From: Aphrophora alni
Taxonomy: Eukaryota; Arthropoda; Insecta; Hemiptera; Aphrophoridae
Reading direction: 5' to 3'
DNA length: 64,000 bases
Assembly (NCBI GenBank): GCA_963513935.1
Contig: OY740776.1
Location: 10,570,724-10,634,723 of the forward strand
Both the position numbers and the translations under genes were made by a program. Positions within the stretch are counted from its first letter, which is position 1, and each line of letters starts with the position of its first letter. Under the pieces are notes generated by a model. That model was not told where the DNA came from and made no database searches. It saw nothing but the letters and a program-made list of their open reading frames with translations. Shown piece by piece: positions 1 to 10,870 of the stretch.

Positions 1-177
1 TGTTATGTTCATACTATATTTATATGAATATATTCTTGTAGATGTCGTAAAATGATTTAAAATGTTAGTTATAAGAAATATTAAAATTTAAAGAAAATGT
101 TTTAAGTAATAACAAAAATTAATATAAATTTTAAAATGTGTAAAAATACAATTTCTTCATTTTTCTCTGAGGGGATA

Positions 178-330
178 TTGTAACGGTCTGGAAAAACCAG
201 ATCGTACGTGTCAGATTTTATAAAATAAAATATATATAAGAACATAATTGTAGCGTAAGGAAATTGTAAAGCTTCAGCAAGCGTTAGCAACATTGTATTC
301 TACAACTAGACCGTAAACCTGTACTTTATA
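178..330 (+). mobile_element. candidate LTR start (remnant)
   Basis: A purine-rich run (CTGAGGGGATA, just before 180) resembles a polypurine tract and is followed by TGTAACGGTCTGG, as at an LTR start. A TATATATAAGA box-like stretch lies about 50 bases further on. No partner LTR, primer-binding site or gag-pol frame is visible, so this could be chance. Confidence 0.22.
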
Positions 331-1240
331 AAAACTAATTTTATGACAAAAAAAAAATAATAATAAAGATATTTATGATTAAAACTGGTTCAATTAAGGG
401 TAAAGTAATAAAAGGTAATTAAAAACTGTCATAAAACAAAAAATTCAGGTTTAAACAACAACATGAAGAACCAAAAAATCGTAATAAATAAGATAATTAA
501 AAGGAAATTATGGGGAGTTGTTAAGAAGAGGGAACAATACGAAAGTCATAAATAACAATAAAACAATCCCCAAATGATGAAGTTAGTAAAAAGAGGCTTT
601 AACTGATATTCTTGAAGGGGTTTTTCATTAGGGTAATAAAAAGCGAAATCAATAAACAAAAGGAAAAGTAATAATAAATACTATCAGTAATCCAACTTCA
701 CGTTCAAACCATCAGTTGCAATATTTAAAATTAATAAATATTTGCATTAACAATAAAATCACTCTAAGCTATCATAACACACATGGAAGCAAATGTCACT
801 TTCAGTTTAGGTTTCTGCTCTTATAACTGAAGAAACTAAAGAATCAATTGTTATTGAATAATAAAGCGCAGTTGTTGAAAGCTATCCCTATTTTAATTAC
901 AGTGACACAGTATTTAATGACTTGACATAACAGTGTACTCGAAACAAATTCCTCTTTAAAACATAAAACTGTCCAGAATATTTGTATTCTCTAGAGGTAT
1001 CCTACTTTGGTATCATTATTGTTTAAAGTTACAAATCTCTTGGTCATCATTCCTCTGTTAAGAAAAAGAAAAACAGACACTAAAATGTAGACTGCCCTCT
1101 AGGTCGGAAAATAACAAGAGACAGGGTAGGAAAGAGGAATGTAACACAAAACTACATGGAAAACGTTAGTCCGAGGGTCCCTAGTGATAGGCAAGTCCAC
1201 ACTCATTATAGCAACCCTGCTTTCTATGTAGTTTAGTTAT
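331..1240. other. no feature seen
   Basis: A+T-rich DNA without a coding frame, tandem array or inverted repeat that I can recognise. Confidence 0.5.
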
Positions 1241-1732
1241 TTGGCAGAATGATTTATTCAGAATAAAAATTTTTACTGGACAAAAATCCTCCAGACAGGA
1301 AAGTAGGTGGAAAGTTGAGTTTTGGGGTTACTTCAATGGGGAACAAATTGGACAGTCCGCTCACCGCTGTACCCCCTGGGGAGGTTAAAAAGTGGGGCAA
1401 ACGGGGTTTTGTAAATATCTCAAAAACTAAGCAAAATATCAAAATAAGTTAAATATAAAAGTTGTAGCTGACTAAATTTCCCATCAAAATGGTCCTTTGT
1501 AATATTTTTGTCAGACGCACTGGGACAGAGATATGAGCGCTCAAAGTTTTGTAAGTGTTTGTACATGTAATACCAAGTATTTGGATATACTTGGTATTCA
1601 AAAAATATCTCAACTTTGAGCGCTCTTATCTATGTCCCAGTGCGTCTGACGAAAATATTACTAAAGAATATTTTGATGGGGAAATGTAGTCAGCTGCAAC
1701 TTTTATATTAAACGTTTCTTGATATCTTGCTT

Positions 1733-1744
1733 AGTTTTTGAATT
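1733..1744 (+). repeat. left 12-bp target-site duplication of LINE
   Basis: AGTTTTTGAATT, identical to 2355-2366. Confidence 0.9.
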
Positions 1745-2354
1745 TGTCTGGGTGCCAGAGCATGAGGGAATAGCAGGCAACGAGGAAGCAGATCAGCAAG
1801 CTAAACTTGATGCATCTAAACCCTTTACAGGGCCATCTCCTATGTATGGATTTGGCCCTAGGGACTACCAGGAGGTTATTACCAACTGGGCCAACAAAGT
1901 AATTAACAGAACCTGGAATACATTGCCGGGTCTTAGACATTCCAAGAAGTTCCTTAGCCATAAAAAAAGAGAGAGGGAAGGAAGTGCTAAACCTAAGCAG
2001 AAGAGAGCTTAAACTCCTCTGTGGTATACTAACTGGACATATCCATTGCAGGTATCACTTAAATAAGATGGGCCTGGTGGACGATGATACTTGCAGGTAC
2101 TGTGGTGAAGAGGTGGAACGCATGGAACACATCATCATGGAGTGCCCGGCCTTATGCCAAAAAAGACAAAAATCTCTAGAATTCATCTTCATTTCGGTAG
2201 AAGAATTACTAAACCTCCCGACCAGGGGTTTGATAATTTTTTTCAAAGACATAGATCTCTCCTGAGTTCAACAAGAGGGGGCACAAAAGATCTAACTAGA
2301 TCGCACTGCATGAGGTTTTTATACACTCTCCCCAGTCTTAATAATAATAATAAT
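1745..2354 (+). pseudogene. 5'-truncated non-LTR retrotransposon: RNase H end and zinc-knuckle tail
   Basis: The insert begins inside the RNase H domain (WVPEHEGIAGNEEAD, the usual last catalytic region of LINE RNase H) and runs to about 1980. The frame then shifts by one, around the purine run at 1962-1983, into LSRRELKLLCGILTGH and a CCHC-type tail (CRYCGEEVERMEHI, then ECPAL) ending near 2265. About 90 bases of 3' UTR lead to a (TAA)n tail at 2338-2354. Exact 12-bp duplications flank the insert. RNase H plus a (TAA)n tail fits the I-element group of LINEs, though clade assignment needs the missing reverse transcriptase. It is dead on arrival: no RT, no endonuclease, and a frameshift. Confidence 0.9.
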
Positions 2355-2366
2355 AGTTTTTGAATT
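2355..2366 (+). repeat. right 12-bp target-site duplication of LINE
   Basis: AGTTTTTGAATT directly after the (TAA)n tail, matching 1733-1744. Confidence 0.9.
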
Positions 2367-2566
2367 ATTTACAAGAAAACCATTTTACCACACCTTTTAA
2401 CCCCCTTCTCCAGGAAAGGCCCAGCGGTGAGCTGAACTGTCTGATTTCTCCCACCATTGAAGTAACCCTAAAACTTAACTTTCCACCAAATTTCGCTGGA
2501 GGATTTTTGTCCAGATTTTGAAAAATCTGCCTTTATTCAGTGTTCTAATACCGTAACTTTGGAAAT

Positions 2567-3370
2567 TTTGGAGTAAAATATTATTTTATACATTTTTATC
2601 TCCTTTTATGTTACAAAAAATAAATATAAAACAATTTTTTAATACACTGTTTTATCCTAGAGAGACCTGTAAAATAACTCTTCCCCCGAATTTGAATGTC
2701 AAATAGAAGTTGAGATATACAACCGTTCCAAAATTTTGTGACACCCTGTATTTTACTTTATGAATGTTTTAGTTGTAATAATTATTTTTGAAATTAATTG
2801 GAAGACAATATGGATCTAACCGCCTCCCATGCCTCTTAATTTTTTTCCCCCCGTTCTTCTTTTTCTCTGCAAGAAATTTTCTATTGAATTGGCGAAAATT
2901 TAAATACACAAAATCTTTCATCCATCAACTTGCATCCAAAATGTAAAAAATTCGTGACCAAGATGTTTCCCACAATAGACGAAGACTACACAAAGCCAGT
3001 ATACGTTGGCTCAAAGCCAGGGATTACGTTACTTTAAAAACACGGAAAAGGTTTCAACATGACAAGTTCCTCTTCCTGTGTTTTGCGTCATAATAAAAAA
3101 AAACCTTCTTTATTATTTACTATGTCCTTATGTACAGGTTGATTTTTAAGTATAGAAACAACTTTATATTTCATAACTGAAGACGGAAACAAATTCGAAT
3201 CTACACAGTTAAAAAAGTTATACTTTTTTTGTAAGTTTGTAACTTTTGTTCGCCATCTTGGATCCGCCATATTGAATCAAACTTAAATTTTTTTAAAAGG
3301 AAAGTGGACATTTGATACATGATTTTCATGTAAAATTTTACAAGAAAAACGATGGCGGTTTTTAAAATGT
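2567..3370. other. intergenic, one transposon-end-like motif
   Basis: Mostly featureless A+T-rich DNA. At 2737-2751 there is GTGACACCCTGTA, the reverse complement of the TACAGGGTGT ends seen repeatedly in this window. No second end was recognised. Confidence 0.4.
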
Positions 3371-3379
3371 AGGTGTATG

Positions 3380-3475
3380 CCTGATAGGTCAGTTGGTAGA
3401 GAATTAGCTCGTAAAACCAAAGATCCTAAGTTCAATTCCCAGTCTAGGTCGTGTATTTTTCACTTGAAATATTAT
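3380..3475 (+). mobile_element. tRNA-derived SINE copy (degenerate)
   Basis: Resembles the tRNA-like head of the SINE at 24211: GGTCAGTTGGTAGAG (box A region) and GTTCAATTCCCAG (box B region), then the shared tail GTCGTGTATTTTTCACTTG. Substitutions in both boxes suggest an old copy. Confidence 0.75.
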
Positions 3476-3479
3476 TTAA

Positions 3480-4095
3480 TTAGTATAAAAAACGTATAAG
3501 CGTTAAATCAATAAATTAAAATCACTAGACTTTATGTACACCCAGTAGTATGCATCTAAATAAAATTAAAACTTTCTTTAATAACATTAATTGTTGCCAG
3601 CATTGTAACAACAGGTTTGTGTTTGTAATTAGTAGCCTACTGTAACTCATAACTTTGTTGGAGAAATTAAGTAAAAACTGTTACCTAACTAAACCTTATC
3701 TTTGACTTTAAGATTACTTTGCTAATAGAATCAAGAGAGTCAAAGGATAAGTTTGGGTTAAGCGGTGACGTTAAAGTTTAGAGACTAGCAGGAGTGCCAA
3801 ACTTTGATACATTGTACCTTTATTGGCTAAACATATTATGAGGTAGAATGATAAATAAAATGTTTAATTTCTTTATTGGGTCACTTACGTTTTACTGCTA
3901 TTTCTAGATGAGATTACCCTGTGTGAGATAGTAAAATATTCAAATGAATCAGCTGTTTGGTTTAACTGGAAACAAATAACATGGAAAGAAAGAGAGATAG
4001 TTGTCATGTTTAGACTAGCATGTTAGGAATAAGGATAGTTTTAGTTAGAAATATAGTATAAGTTTTTTTTTTAAGAAGCCAGAATGACAACAATT
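3480..4095. other. no feature seen
   Basis: A+T-rich DNA without a recognisable gene. The stretch around 3690-3800 is similar in reverse complement to 11330-11420 (AACCCAAACTTAGCCTTTGA and neighbours), so both are probably pieces of one old dispersed repeat. Confidence 0.4.
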
Positions 4096-4098
4096 ACT

Positions 4099-4652
4099 GT
4101 GACAGACCTGGAAAACTGACGAAATTGCTTACCTTGGAAGTAAGGCAGACGTCATTGATGCTACAATGATATATAAACCCTTGGGTCGGAGGAAACGTGG
4201 TCAGTGGGCCAATATTGACCAAGAGAAGGTGCTGCAGGAATTCTGAAGATAGCCAGACGGACTTGGCGAGTAAGATCTTGTTAGGGGAATTGGGACTTCA
4301 GACGAGCATCCATAAAAGTTGCAAGAAGTGTGAGCAAACTTCGTGTATAAAGGAACTTGTAATCATATCAGAGTCAGATAGTTAAACTATAATGTAGAAT
4401 CAGATCTGTGAGTCAGAACAATTAGTGTCATTCAGGATTAATAATAATAATAATAATAATAATAGGAAAAATATTGTAAAATTGTAATATAAGATAGATG
4501 GTTATTCTTGTAAATAATTTTAAAGTTTAATGACAGTTAATTGAGTACTGAACCATTTGATTTAATATTATTAAAAATAAAGACCACAGGTAGTTTAATG
4601 ACATGAATTCAAACAAGCACTTATGTATAAACTGTAGCACAACTACAGTTAC
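4099..4652 (+). mobile_element. candidate solo LTR
   Basis: Starts TGTGACAG and ends CAGTTACA, an imperfect TG...CA terminal inverted repeat. It holds a TATA-like ATATATAAACCC at about 4170 and an AATAAA signal at about 4576, the expected order for an LTR promoter and polyadenylation site. The short frame at 4197-4385 has no homology I recognise. No exact flanking duplication is visible, and no second copy lies in the window. Confidence 0.35.
4437..4464 (+). repeat. (TAA)n microsatellite
   Basis: About nine consecutive TAA units inside the candidate LTR. Confidence 0.9.
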
Positions 4653-4654
4653 AA

Positions 4655-5160
4655 TTCCAGTAACATATTCAGCGTTTCATTAGAAGTATGACACGTTGCT
4701 TTATCCTGCTGATCATTTAATTTGAATGGTGACTATGTAGAAATGCAGTGTAAGAGTGTACGATTGAAAGGTATATAATACAAAATATTTACTTTCACTT
4801 TGATGTTTTTAATTCAAAAACGTGAGTTACTTTCTGGACAACCCAAGTATTTTAATGAAACAATCACGATTAAATTTGACAATATCATTGTACTTAACTT
4901 ATGTTCTAAATCTAAAAAATGACTTCCCTTCTCACAATTTGGTTTTATTCAAAATCTGTAAATATTTTGTATTTTATTTAGAAAAACTGGAGTATACTAT
5001 ATACGTTTAAATTGGTGGTGCTTCTAATTCTATTAAAAATAAAGAAAGATTGAAAACGGAAAGTCTGTAAACTGAATTTGTTGCTTACAAAGATAGATGA
5101 TGTAGCCTACATGTGTAAAAATGTGTATTTTTTATGAATATGTGAAAAATTAATATTCAG
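4655..5160. other. no feature seen
   Basis: A+T-rich spacer; its one open frame (4822-5010) has no recognisable domain. Confidence 0.45.
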
Positions 5161-5164
5161 ACTT

Positions 5165-5850
5165 CTTGATTGCGAAATTTCTGGATCCAAGAAGCCTAGA
5201 GCTATGAATTTTTTAACATGGTTTGGCGTAGGTCAGTAGACGCAAACTAAGAAAGGGTTTTGAAAATGTTCCATTCCAATGACTTTTTTTTACCCCTAGA
5301 TCATATCTCTGGATCCAAGAAACCAAGAGCTATAAATTTATAAAATGGTTTTGTGTGGGTCAGTAGATGCAAACTAAGAAAGGGTTTTGAAATTGTTCCA
5401 CTCCAAATATTTTTTTATCCTTAAAGCATATCTTTGGATCCAAGAAGCCTAGAGCTATGAATTTTTTAATGTGGTTTGGGGTATGTCTGTAGACGCGTAC
5501 TAAAATTAAAGCATATGTTTGGATCCAAGAAGCCTAGAGCTATGAATTTTTTAACATGGTTTGGGGTATGTCTGTAGACGCGTACTAAGAAAAAGTTTTG
5601 AAAATGTTCTACTCCAAGGATGTTTTTACCCCTAGATCATATCTCTGGATCCAAGAAACCAAGAGCTATAAATTTATGAAATGGTTTGGCGTGGGTCAGT
5701 AGACGCAAACTAAGAAAGGGGTTTTAAAATGTTCCACTCCAAGGATGTTTTTTATCCTTAAAGCATATCTTTGGATCCAAGAAGCTTAGAGCTATGACTT
5801 TTTTAACATGGTTTGGGATAGGTCTGTAGACGCGTATTAGGGTTGTGTTG
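5165..5850. repeat. ~127-bp satellite, block 1
   Basis: About five and a half units. Each carries GGATCCAAGAAGCC, AGAGCTATGAATTTTTTAA, GGTCAGTAGACGC and TTTTGAAAATGTTCCACTCC. One unit around 5437-5520 is shortened to about 83 bases. The same unit recurs at 6775-7800. Confidence 0.9.
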
Positions 5851-5886
5851 AAAATCTTGAATCTGAAATATTCGCTGAATGAAGCC

Positions 5887-5901
5887 GCTGTTAACAGCTA
5901 G
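5887..5901 (+). other. Helitron-like 3' terminus candidate
   Basis: A perfect 12-base palindrome GCTGTTAACAGC runs directly into CTAG(T). Helitrons end with a small hairpin followed by CTRR. It lies just 3' of a minisatellite block, which is common in non-autonomous Helitrons. The 5' TC end was not identified. Confidence 0.35.
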
Positions 5902-5905
5902 TTTT

Positions 5906-6770
5906 AAATAAAAAATATATCATTACAAATATACTGTACAAGGGTAAACATATCGTCAACACAAAACGATTAACGATGTGTCAAACCCATATCATCCACG
6001 TTGGATTTAAATAAAGAAAAAAGATACAAAATGGAACGTTGATATTTACATTCACACTGTTTCCAATTTTACTTATTTCCTTTTATAAACAAACATAATG
6101 TTTTGTTATTATCAATTGTTAATATTTCGTTTCACATCCAAACAGATCCGTTATTCTGACAAACAAAAACAACCGTTCTACATTTTTCACAAATTATAAT
6201 CCATGAATTGTTCACACTTGTAAACGAAAAGGATAGATTTGTCGGTATTAGCTGCTACGGGACTGTAAATCATTTGACTTTATGTTGTTTGGGTGGCCTA
6301 ATCGGCCATTTTGTATCACTACTGCATATTAACTTAATAAATACCGAGTGCGAGGTCCATAACCCCCAAAAACAGCTGTTAGCCTTGCTTCTGGTGGGAG
6401 GCGACCTTGTCTTATCGAATACCCGTCGATGGAGCGCCTTACACTCAAAGATAGGCAACTCATCGTACCTTTAAGTAAATGTAAAGTCGCTAGTGACGAA
6501 TACGGTAATCACACACTACAAAAAATAAATATTTTGCCCATCTTACAACTATTATAACATTATTATAAACTTAGAATCCTAGACAGGCAAACGTTTCAAA
6601 CTATCTCTCAAATGGGCTAAAACCTTAAAAATTTTCAAAAATAATTCTTTAAATTTTGGGTTTATTTTGAATTATTGCACATCATCTTTATGACACTTTA
6701 CATACTGTTTTATAAACTTTAAATTTAACCAAAATTTTCATTCATATCGAAATGCACCGATTATAAAGCT
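5906..6770. other. spacer between satellite blocks
   Basis: No repeat or gene recognised. An 88-codon open frame at 6208-6474 is open on both strands and matches no family I know. I regard it as chance. Confidence 0.45.
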
Positions 6771-6774
6771 TGAT

Positions 6775-7800
6775 GGGTTTTTAACATGATTTGGCGTGGG
6801 TCAGTTAACGCGTACCTAACAAGAAAGGCTTTTGAAAATTTTCCACTCCGAGGATGTTTTTTATTTCTAAAGCATATATCTCTAGATCAAAGAAGACAAG
6901 AGCTATGAATTTTTTAACATGGTCTGGGGTAGGTCAGTAAACGCATACTAAGAAAGGGTTTTAAAAATGTTCCACTCCAAGGATGTTTTTTTTATTCTTA
7001 AAGCATATCTCTGGATCCAAGAAGCCAAGAGCTATGAATTTTTTAACATGGTTTGGGGGTAGATCAGTAAACGCATACTAAGAAAGGGTTTTTAAAATGT
7101 TCCACTCCAAGGATGTTTTTTTTATTCTTAAAGCAAATCTCTGGATCCAAGAAGCCAAGAGCTATGAATTTTTTAACATGGTTTGGGGGTAGATCAGTAA
7201 ACGCAGACTAAGAAAGGGTTTTGAAAATGTTCCACTCCAAGGATGTTTTTTTTATTCCTAAAGCATATCTCTGGATCCAAGAAGCCAAGAGCTATGAATT
7301 TTTTAACATAGTTTGGGGTAGGTCAGTAAACGCAGACTAAGAAAGGGTTTTGAAAATGTTCCACTCCAAGAGTGTTTTTTATTCCTAAAGCATATCTCTG
7401 GATCCAAGAAGCCAAGAGCTATGAATTTTTTAACATGGTTTGGGGTAGTCAGTAAACGCATACTAAGAAAGGGTTTTGAAAATGTTCCACTCAAAGGGTG
7501 TTTTTTATTCCTAAAGCATATCTCTGGATCAAAGAAGCCAAGAGCTATGAATTTTTTAACATGGTTTGGGGTAGTCAGTAAACGCAGACTAAGAAAGGGT
7601 TTTGAAAATGTTCCACTCCAATGATGTTTTTTTATTCCTAAAGCATATCTCTCGATCCAAGAAGCCAAGAGCTATGAATTGTTTAACATGGTTTGGGGTA
7701 GGTCAGTAGACGCGTACTAAAAAAGGGTTTTGAAAATGTTCTACTTCAAGCATGTATTTTACCCCTAAAGCATATCCTTGGATCCAAGAAGCATCCAGAA
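6775..7800. repeat. ~127-bp satellite, block 2
   Basis: Eight units of the block 1 satellite. GGATCC anchors at about 7013, 7143, 7273, 7400, 7526, 7653 and 7780 give periods of 126-130 bases. Because the period is near a multiple of three, frames stay open across several units on both strands (e.g. 7303-7668); these are not genes. Confidence 0.95.
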
Positions 7801-8407
7801 GTATTTTTTACTGACACTCCTGAATCAGAATTTTAAGGGAAATAGCAAACATTAATTTTTTTTATATAGTTTTGTATGTGACTGTACCAGATTGTCAGCG
7901 CAATGACTGTACAGAATACAACTTGTTTCAACTTGCATTCGAATATTTCTAATCTCACGTTTCACAAATGTATGTTTCAAACAGTGTAACTTTAAATCCC
8001 TAATTTAATTTCGTATCTAGTTCCCATATTATGAACATCTTATAAGGGTGGGATTGGTAATAAAGAAAATATACTAAAAATTAAGTTGATGGGCGCCATC
8101 GCGGTACTTACCCAGCCCCATGATATAATGCAACACTAGAATATGTGTACATGTAATTCTCAATAGATGTAAAACTCGAAGCTGTACGTAAGTGTAAAAG
8201 CTTCCACTCGTTACCCTCGTTTTTGTAATCAAACTAAATGACTATCAAATTTTCATGGAAGGCCTTGAAATTACGTTTTAGACAATAATCTTCCTATTGG
8301 TCATCTTAGAGAAGTGGGTTAGGAGGTGGCATTAAAACAGAATTGAAATCTTTGTGTGTGTAGTTGAATTCCACACAAGATAAGACAAAAACATATTTAA
8401 ATTGGTA
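7801..8407. other. spacer with one dispersed repeat
   Basis: Around 8085-8150 (TTGATGGGCGCCATCGCGGT and following) resembles 21073-21140 (GATGGGAGCCATCATCGTAC). No other feature seen. Confidence 0.4.
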
Positions 8408-8415
8408 ATTTTTAC

Positions 8416-9001
8416 GGGTCATAGTAACCTGATGGTACCATCGTACCTGACCTGCTATTTCTACCCGAAGAAGTGTCACCGAAACCCTTCTATTGTCTAT
8501 CTTTACTGCTCCTACACATCACGTCTATTGTTAGATGTCTTGGGAATTACCCAGGCGTGGTGGCACCATCCAGTTTAGGGAGGGACATTTTCAATATTTC
8601 ATCGTTGACTCTATCTGGTTCATTTAATTTCAGTTCATTTCTATCTGGATCATGGTTAACCTAACCTAACCTTTCTCTAATAGTTATCAAGTAGGAAATA
8701 AGTTGAGAATCTTTTATTTTTATTTTTTGCAATAAGGTCGGTCTACCTTGCCGGATTGAATTGCAAGTGAATGAAGTGATCATCAAAAACTAAATAGTTG
8801 CTAGATTTTATAGTTGGAGAGTAGAGATCAAAAATGGCCCTTAAACAATCTGGTGGTGCCATCGAAATGTTTACCTCCGATATTCACAGCTATTGTTTTG
8901 TGTAACAATGAGTGACCCTTTTCGAGTCCAAAAAGGAATCGGTCAGACCTTCATTCCTAGAATTAGGGATCCTCCTCCGATGGTACCACCAGGTATAACC
9001 C
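8416..9001. mobile_element. MITE family B, copy 1 (8-bp TSD)
   Basis: Terminal inverted repeats: the left end starts GGGTCATAGTAACC and runs on as TGATGGTACCATC; the right end is GATGGTACCACCAGGT then ATAACCC, having lost TACT relative to copy 2. Both flanks carry ATTTTTAC (8408-8415 and 9002-9009), an exact 8-bp target duplication typical of hAT (also P or Merlin) elements. A second copy is at 30957-32190. No transposase: non-autonomous. The ~35 bases around 8600 present in copy 2 are deleted here. Confidence 0.9.
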
Positions 9002-9009
9002 ATTTTTAC

Positions 9010-9445
9010 AGTTTGAATTCAATATTTCTTAATTTTAACAGTGTTCTATATGAACAAACTATCCAAATTTGAAATAACTCTCTTTTTTGGGGAGGGGGCA
9101 ACTATTGTGCTAACGTACAGACGAAGGACGAACGTCACGTCGAAAATTACTTTTTTTTATTTCCAAAGGCCAAAATTGAGTTCTATTATTTTGTGATTAC
9201 AAATTTACCTTATATCTTAATCTGTGTAGGTAATATCAAATTAAACTGGCGTGATATTACGCCTGCCTGTCAGCTGGAATCCAAGAGAGAAATGAAAGTG
9301 TCTAGAAAGGATTCCATGCATCATTTCATATTTCTGTGTTTGTTTCTGACGTGGGCAATATTTCAAATAAAGTGGATTTATGAAAGCTTGCTTTTGTGGC
9401 GGCAAAAGTAACAACTTCAAGGAGGTTTAGAGTTAACTTTAAATT
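9010..9445. other. no feature seen
   Basis: Spacer; short open frame 9193-9411 has no recognised homology. Confidence 0.4.
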
Positions 9446-9477
9446 TATTGATTTTAACGTTTGAAAATACATTAAAA

Positions 9478-9590
9478 TTTTAAGTGAAAAATATACGACC
9501 TACACTGGGAATTGAACCCAGGACCTTTGGCTTTACGCGTCAATGTTCTACCAATTGAGCTATCCTTAGTCGCTTCCCAGCATAGGTCGT
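9478..9590 (-). mobile_element. tRNA-derived SINE, array unit 1
   Basis: Minus strand carries TAGCTCAATTGGTAGAAC (box A) and GGTTCAATTCCCAG (box B), followed by GTATATTTTTCACTT. It is the first of three units spaced ~290-300 bases apart. The ~170 bases between units (ACCTCGTTAAAACCGACATT and neighbours) are also conserved, so the whole unit was amplified in tandem. Confidence 0.85.
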
Positions 9591-9743
9591 ACACCTCTTA
9601 CTTGACTTTACTTTTTTTGCTGGAATTTTCGGTTATCAAGTTATTTACCTCGTTAAAACCGACATTGAAATTAAATTTTTACTCATTTTGCAGCCCTTAC
9701 GTCTCTATTTATTAATTTTAATGCTTAAGCGTTTTTACCAGCT

Positions 9744-9870
9744 AGTATTGAAAATACAATAATATTTCAAGTGAAAAAAATACGACCTAGATTTGGAATT
9801 GAACCCAAAACATTGGGTTTTACGCACCAATGTTCTACTAACTGAGCTAGTCTTAGTCGCTTCCCAGCAA
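9744..9870 (-). mobile_element. tRNA-derived SINE, array unit 2
   Basis: Same unit as 9478-9590, more diverged in box B (GGTTCAATTCCAAAT on the minus strand) and box A (TAGCTCAGTTAGTAGAAC). Confidence 0.8.
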
Positions 9871-10045
9871 AGAGCGAACACTTCTCAATTAACTTTACTT
9901 TTTGCAGTCATTTTCGAGTTATCAACTTATTTACCTCGTTTAAAATGACATTGAAATTAATTTTTACTCATTTTGCAGCACTTACGTCTGTTTATTTATT
10001 ATTTATAATTTATTGATTTAAGCGCTGATATTTTTTTACCACCTA

Positions 10046-10170
10046 GTATTGAAAATACAATAATATTTCAAGTGAAAAATATACGACCTAGACTGGTAAT
10101 TGAACCCAAAACATTTGGTTTTTCGCGCCAATGTTCTACCAACTGAGCTATCCTTAGTCGCTTCCCAGCA
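10046..10170 (-). mobile_element. tRNA-derived SINE, array unit 3
   Basis: Same unit with box A TAGCTCAGTTGGTAGAAC and box B GGTTCAATTACCAG on the minus strand. Its downstream spacer runs to about 10310, near a poly(A) run of about 24 bases at 10339-10362. Confidence 0.85.
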
Positions 10171-10394
10171 TAAGGCTTACACTTCTCACTTGACTTTGGT
10201 TTTTGATGCAATTTTCTAGTTATCAAATCAATTACCTCGTTAAAAACGACATTGAAATTAATATTTTCTGATGGATAAACCGTTCTACAATTAGTACAAA
10301 TATTCAAAGTTTTGTGATGTAATTTTTCTTCTCATTGTTGAAAAAAAAAAAAAAAAAAAAAAGGAAGAAAAGAAGAAAAGAACCTAAAGTAAAA

Positions 10395-10545
10395 AAGACT
10401 CATAGCTTTGAATATTCTTATAGCAAAACAAAAGATGGTCAAGAGAAACCTGATAGTAAAATTGAAATAAAGGGTTCTAACCCAAGACTATATAAAAAAG
10501 TTGTAGATTTATCTAGGATTGTCAAGTACCTACTCCTCACACCTG
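10395..10545 (+). repeat. dispersed repeat R, plus copy
   Basis: Carries GACTCATAGC, TGGTCAAGAGAAACCTGATAG and GGTTCTAACCCAAGACTA. It aligns with 16380-16480 plus 16739-16835 and with 29255-29410, and in reverse with 10740-10870, 22840-22970, 23170-23290 and 23580-23730. No coding content recognised. It may be an old SINE or the terminal piece of a larger element. Confidence 0.6.
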
Positions 10546-10739
10546 CTGTGGTTTTGCTACTGTACAAACACACAATGCAATATTAATATCAATTGTATGA
10601 ATGAGATTTATTCATGGGTGTTCCCATTAAACATTTTTGAAATCTAAGAGATTTTGAAGTATTACTTTTATATAGAAAGAGAAAATCATATTGCATCAGA
10701 ATCCACAAGCAGTAAGTAGAGGGTCATTATAGCGAACTG

Positions 10740-10870
10740 GCTAGGCAATCAAGTAGAATCATTACTGAGTTTATACATTTTTCATGTAGTCGTGGATTAG
10801 ATCCCTCTCTAACCTTTCCTATCACTTCTCTCTTGACCAACTTTTGTTCTCTAACGACTCTGACTCGAGA
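10740..10870 (-). repeat. dispersed repeat R, minus copy
   Basis: The reverse complement reads AGTTGGTCAAGAGAGAAGTG then ATAGGAAAGG and GGGATCTAATCCACGACTAC, matching family R. Confidence 0.65.

Larger units (their letters stand above)
1240..2560. mobile_element. fold-back (long inverted repeat) element, interrupted by a LINE
   Basis: The two sides are imperfect reverse complements. Inner arms at about 1420-1570 and 1590-1744 share the stretch around CCCAGTGCGTCTGAC. Outer arms at about 1260-1420 and 2367-2530 share the stretch around CATTGAAGTAACCC and GGAGGATTTTTGTCCAG. The symmetry is restored only if 1745-2366 is removed, which matches a LINE insertion with its target duplication. With the insert excluded the element is about 0.7 kb and almost entirely palindrome. 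No transposase frame is present, so it is non-autonomous. Superfamily unknown; outer ends are approximate. Confidence 0.8.

Noticed and set aside
6208..6474. 88-codon frame, hydrophobic middle
   Set aside because: Open on both strands, no homologue recognised, no promoter or splice context.
7303..7668. 121-codon minus-strand frame
   Set aside because: Runs over three units of the 127-bp satellite; no domain.
10335..10586. 83-codon lysine-rich frame
   Set aside because: Starts in a poly(A) run and continues through dispersed repeat R, other copies of which are not open.
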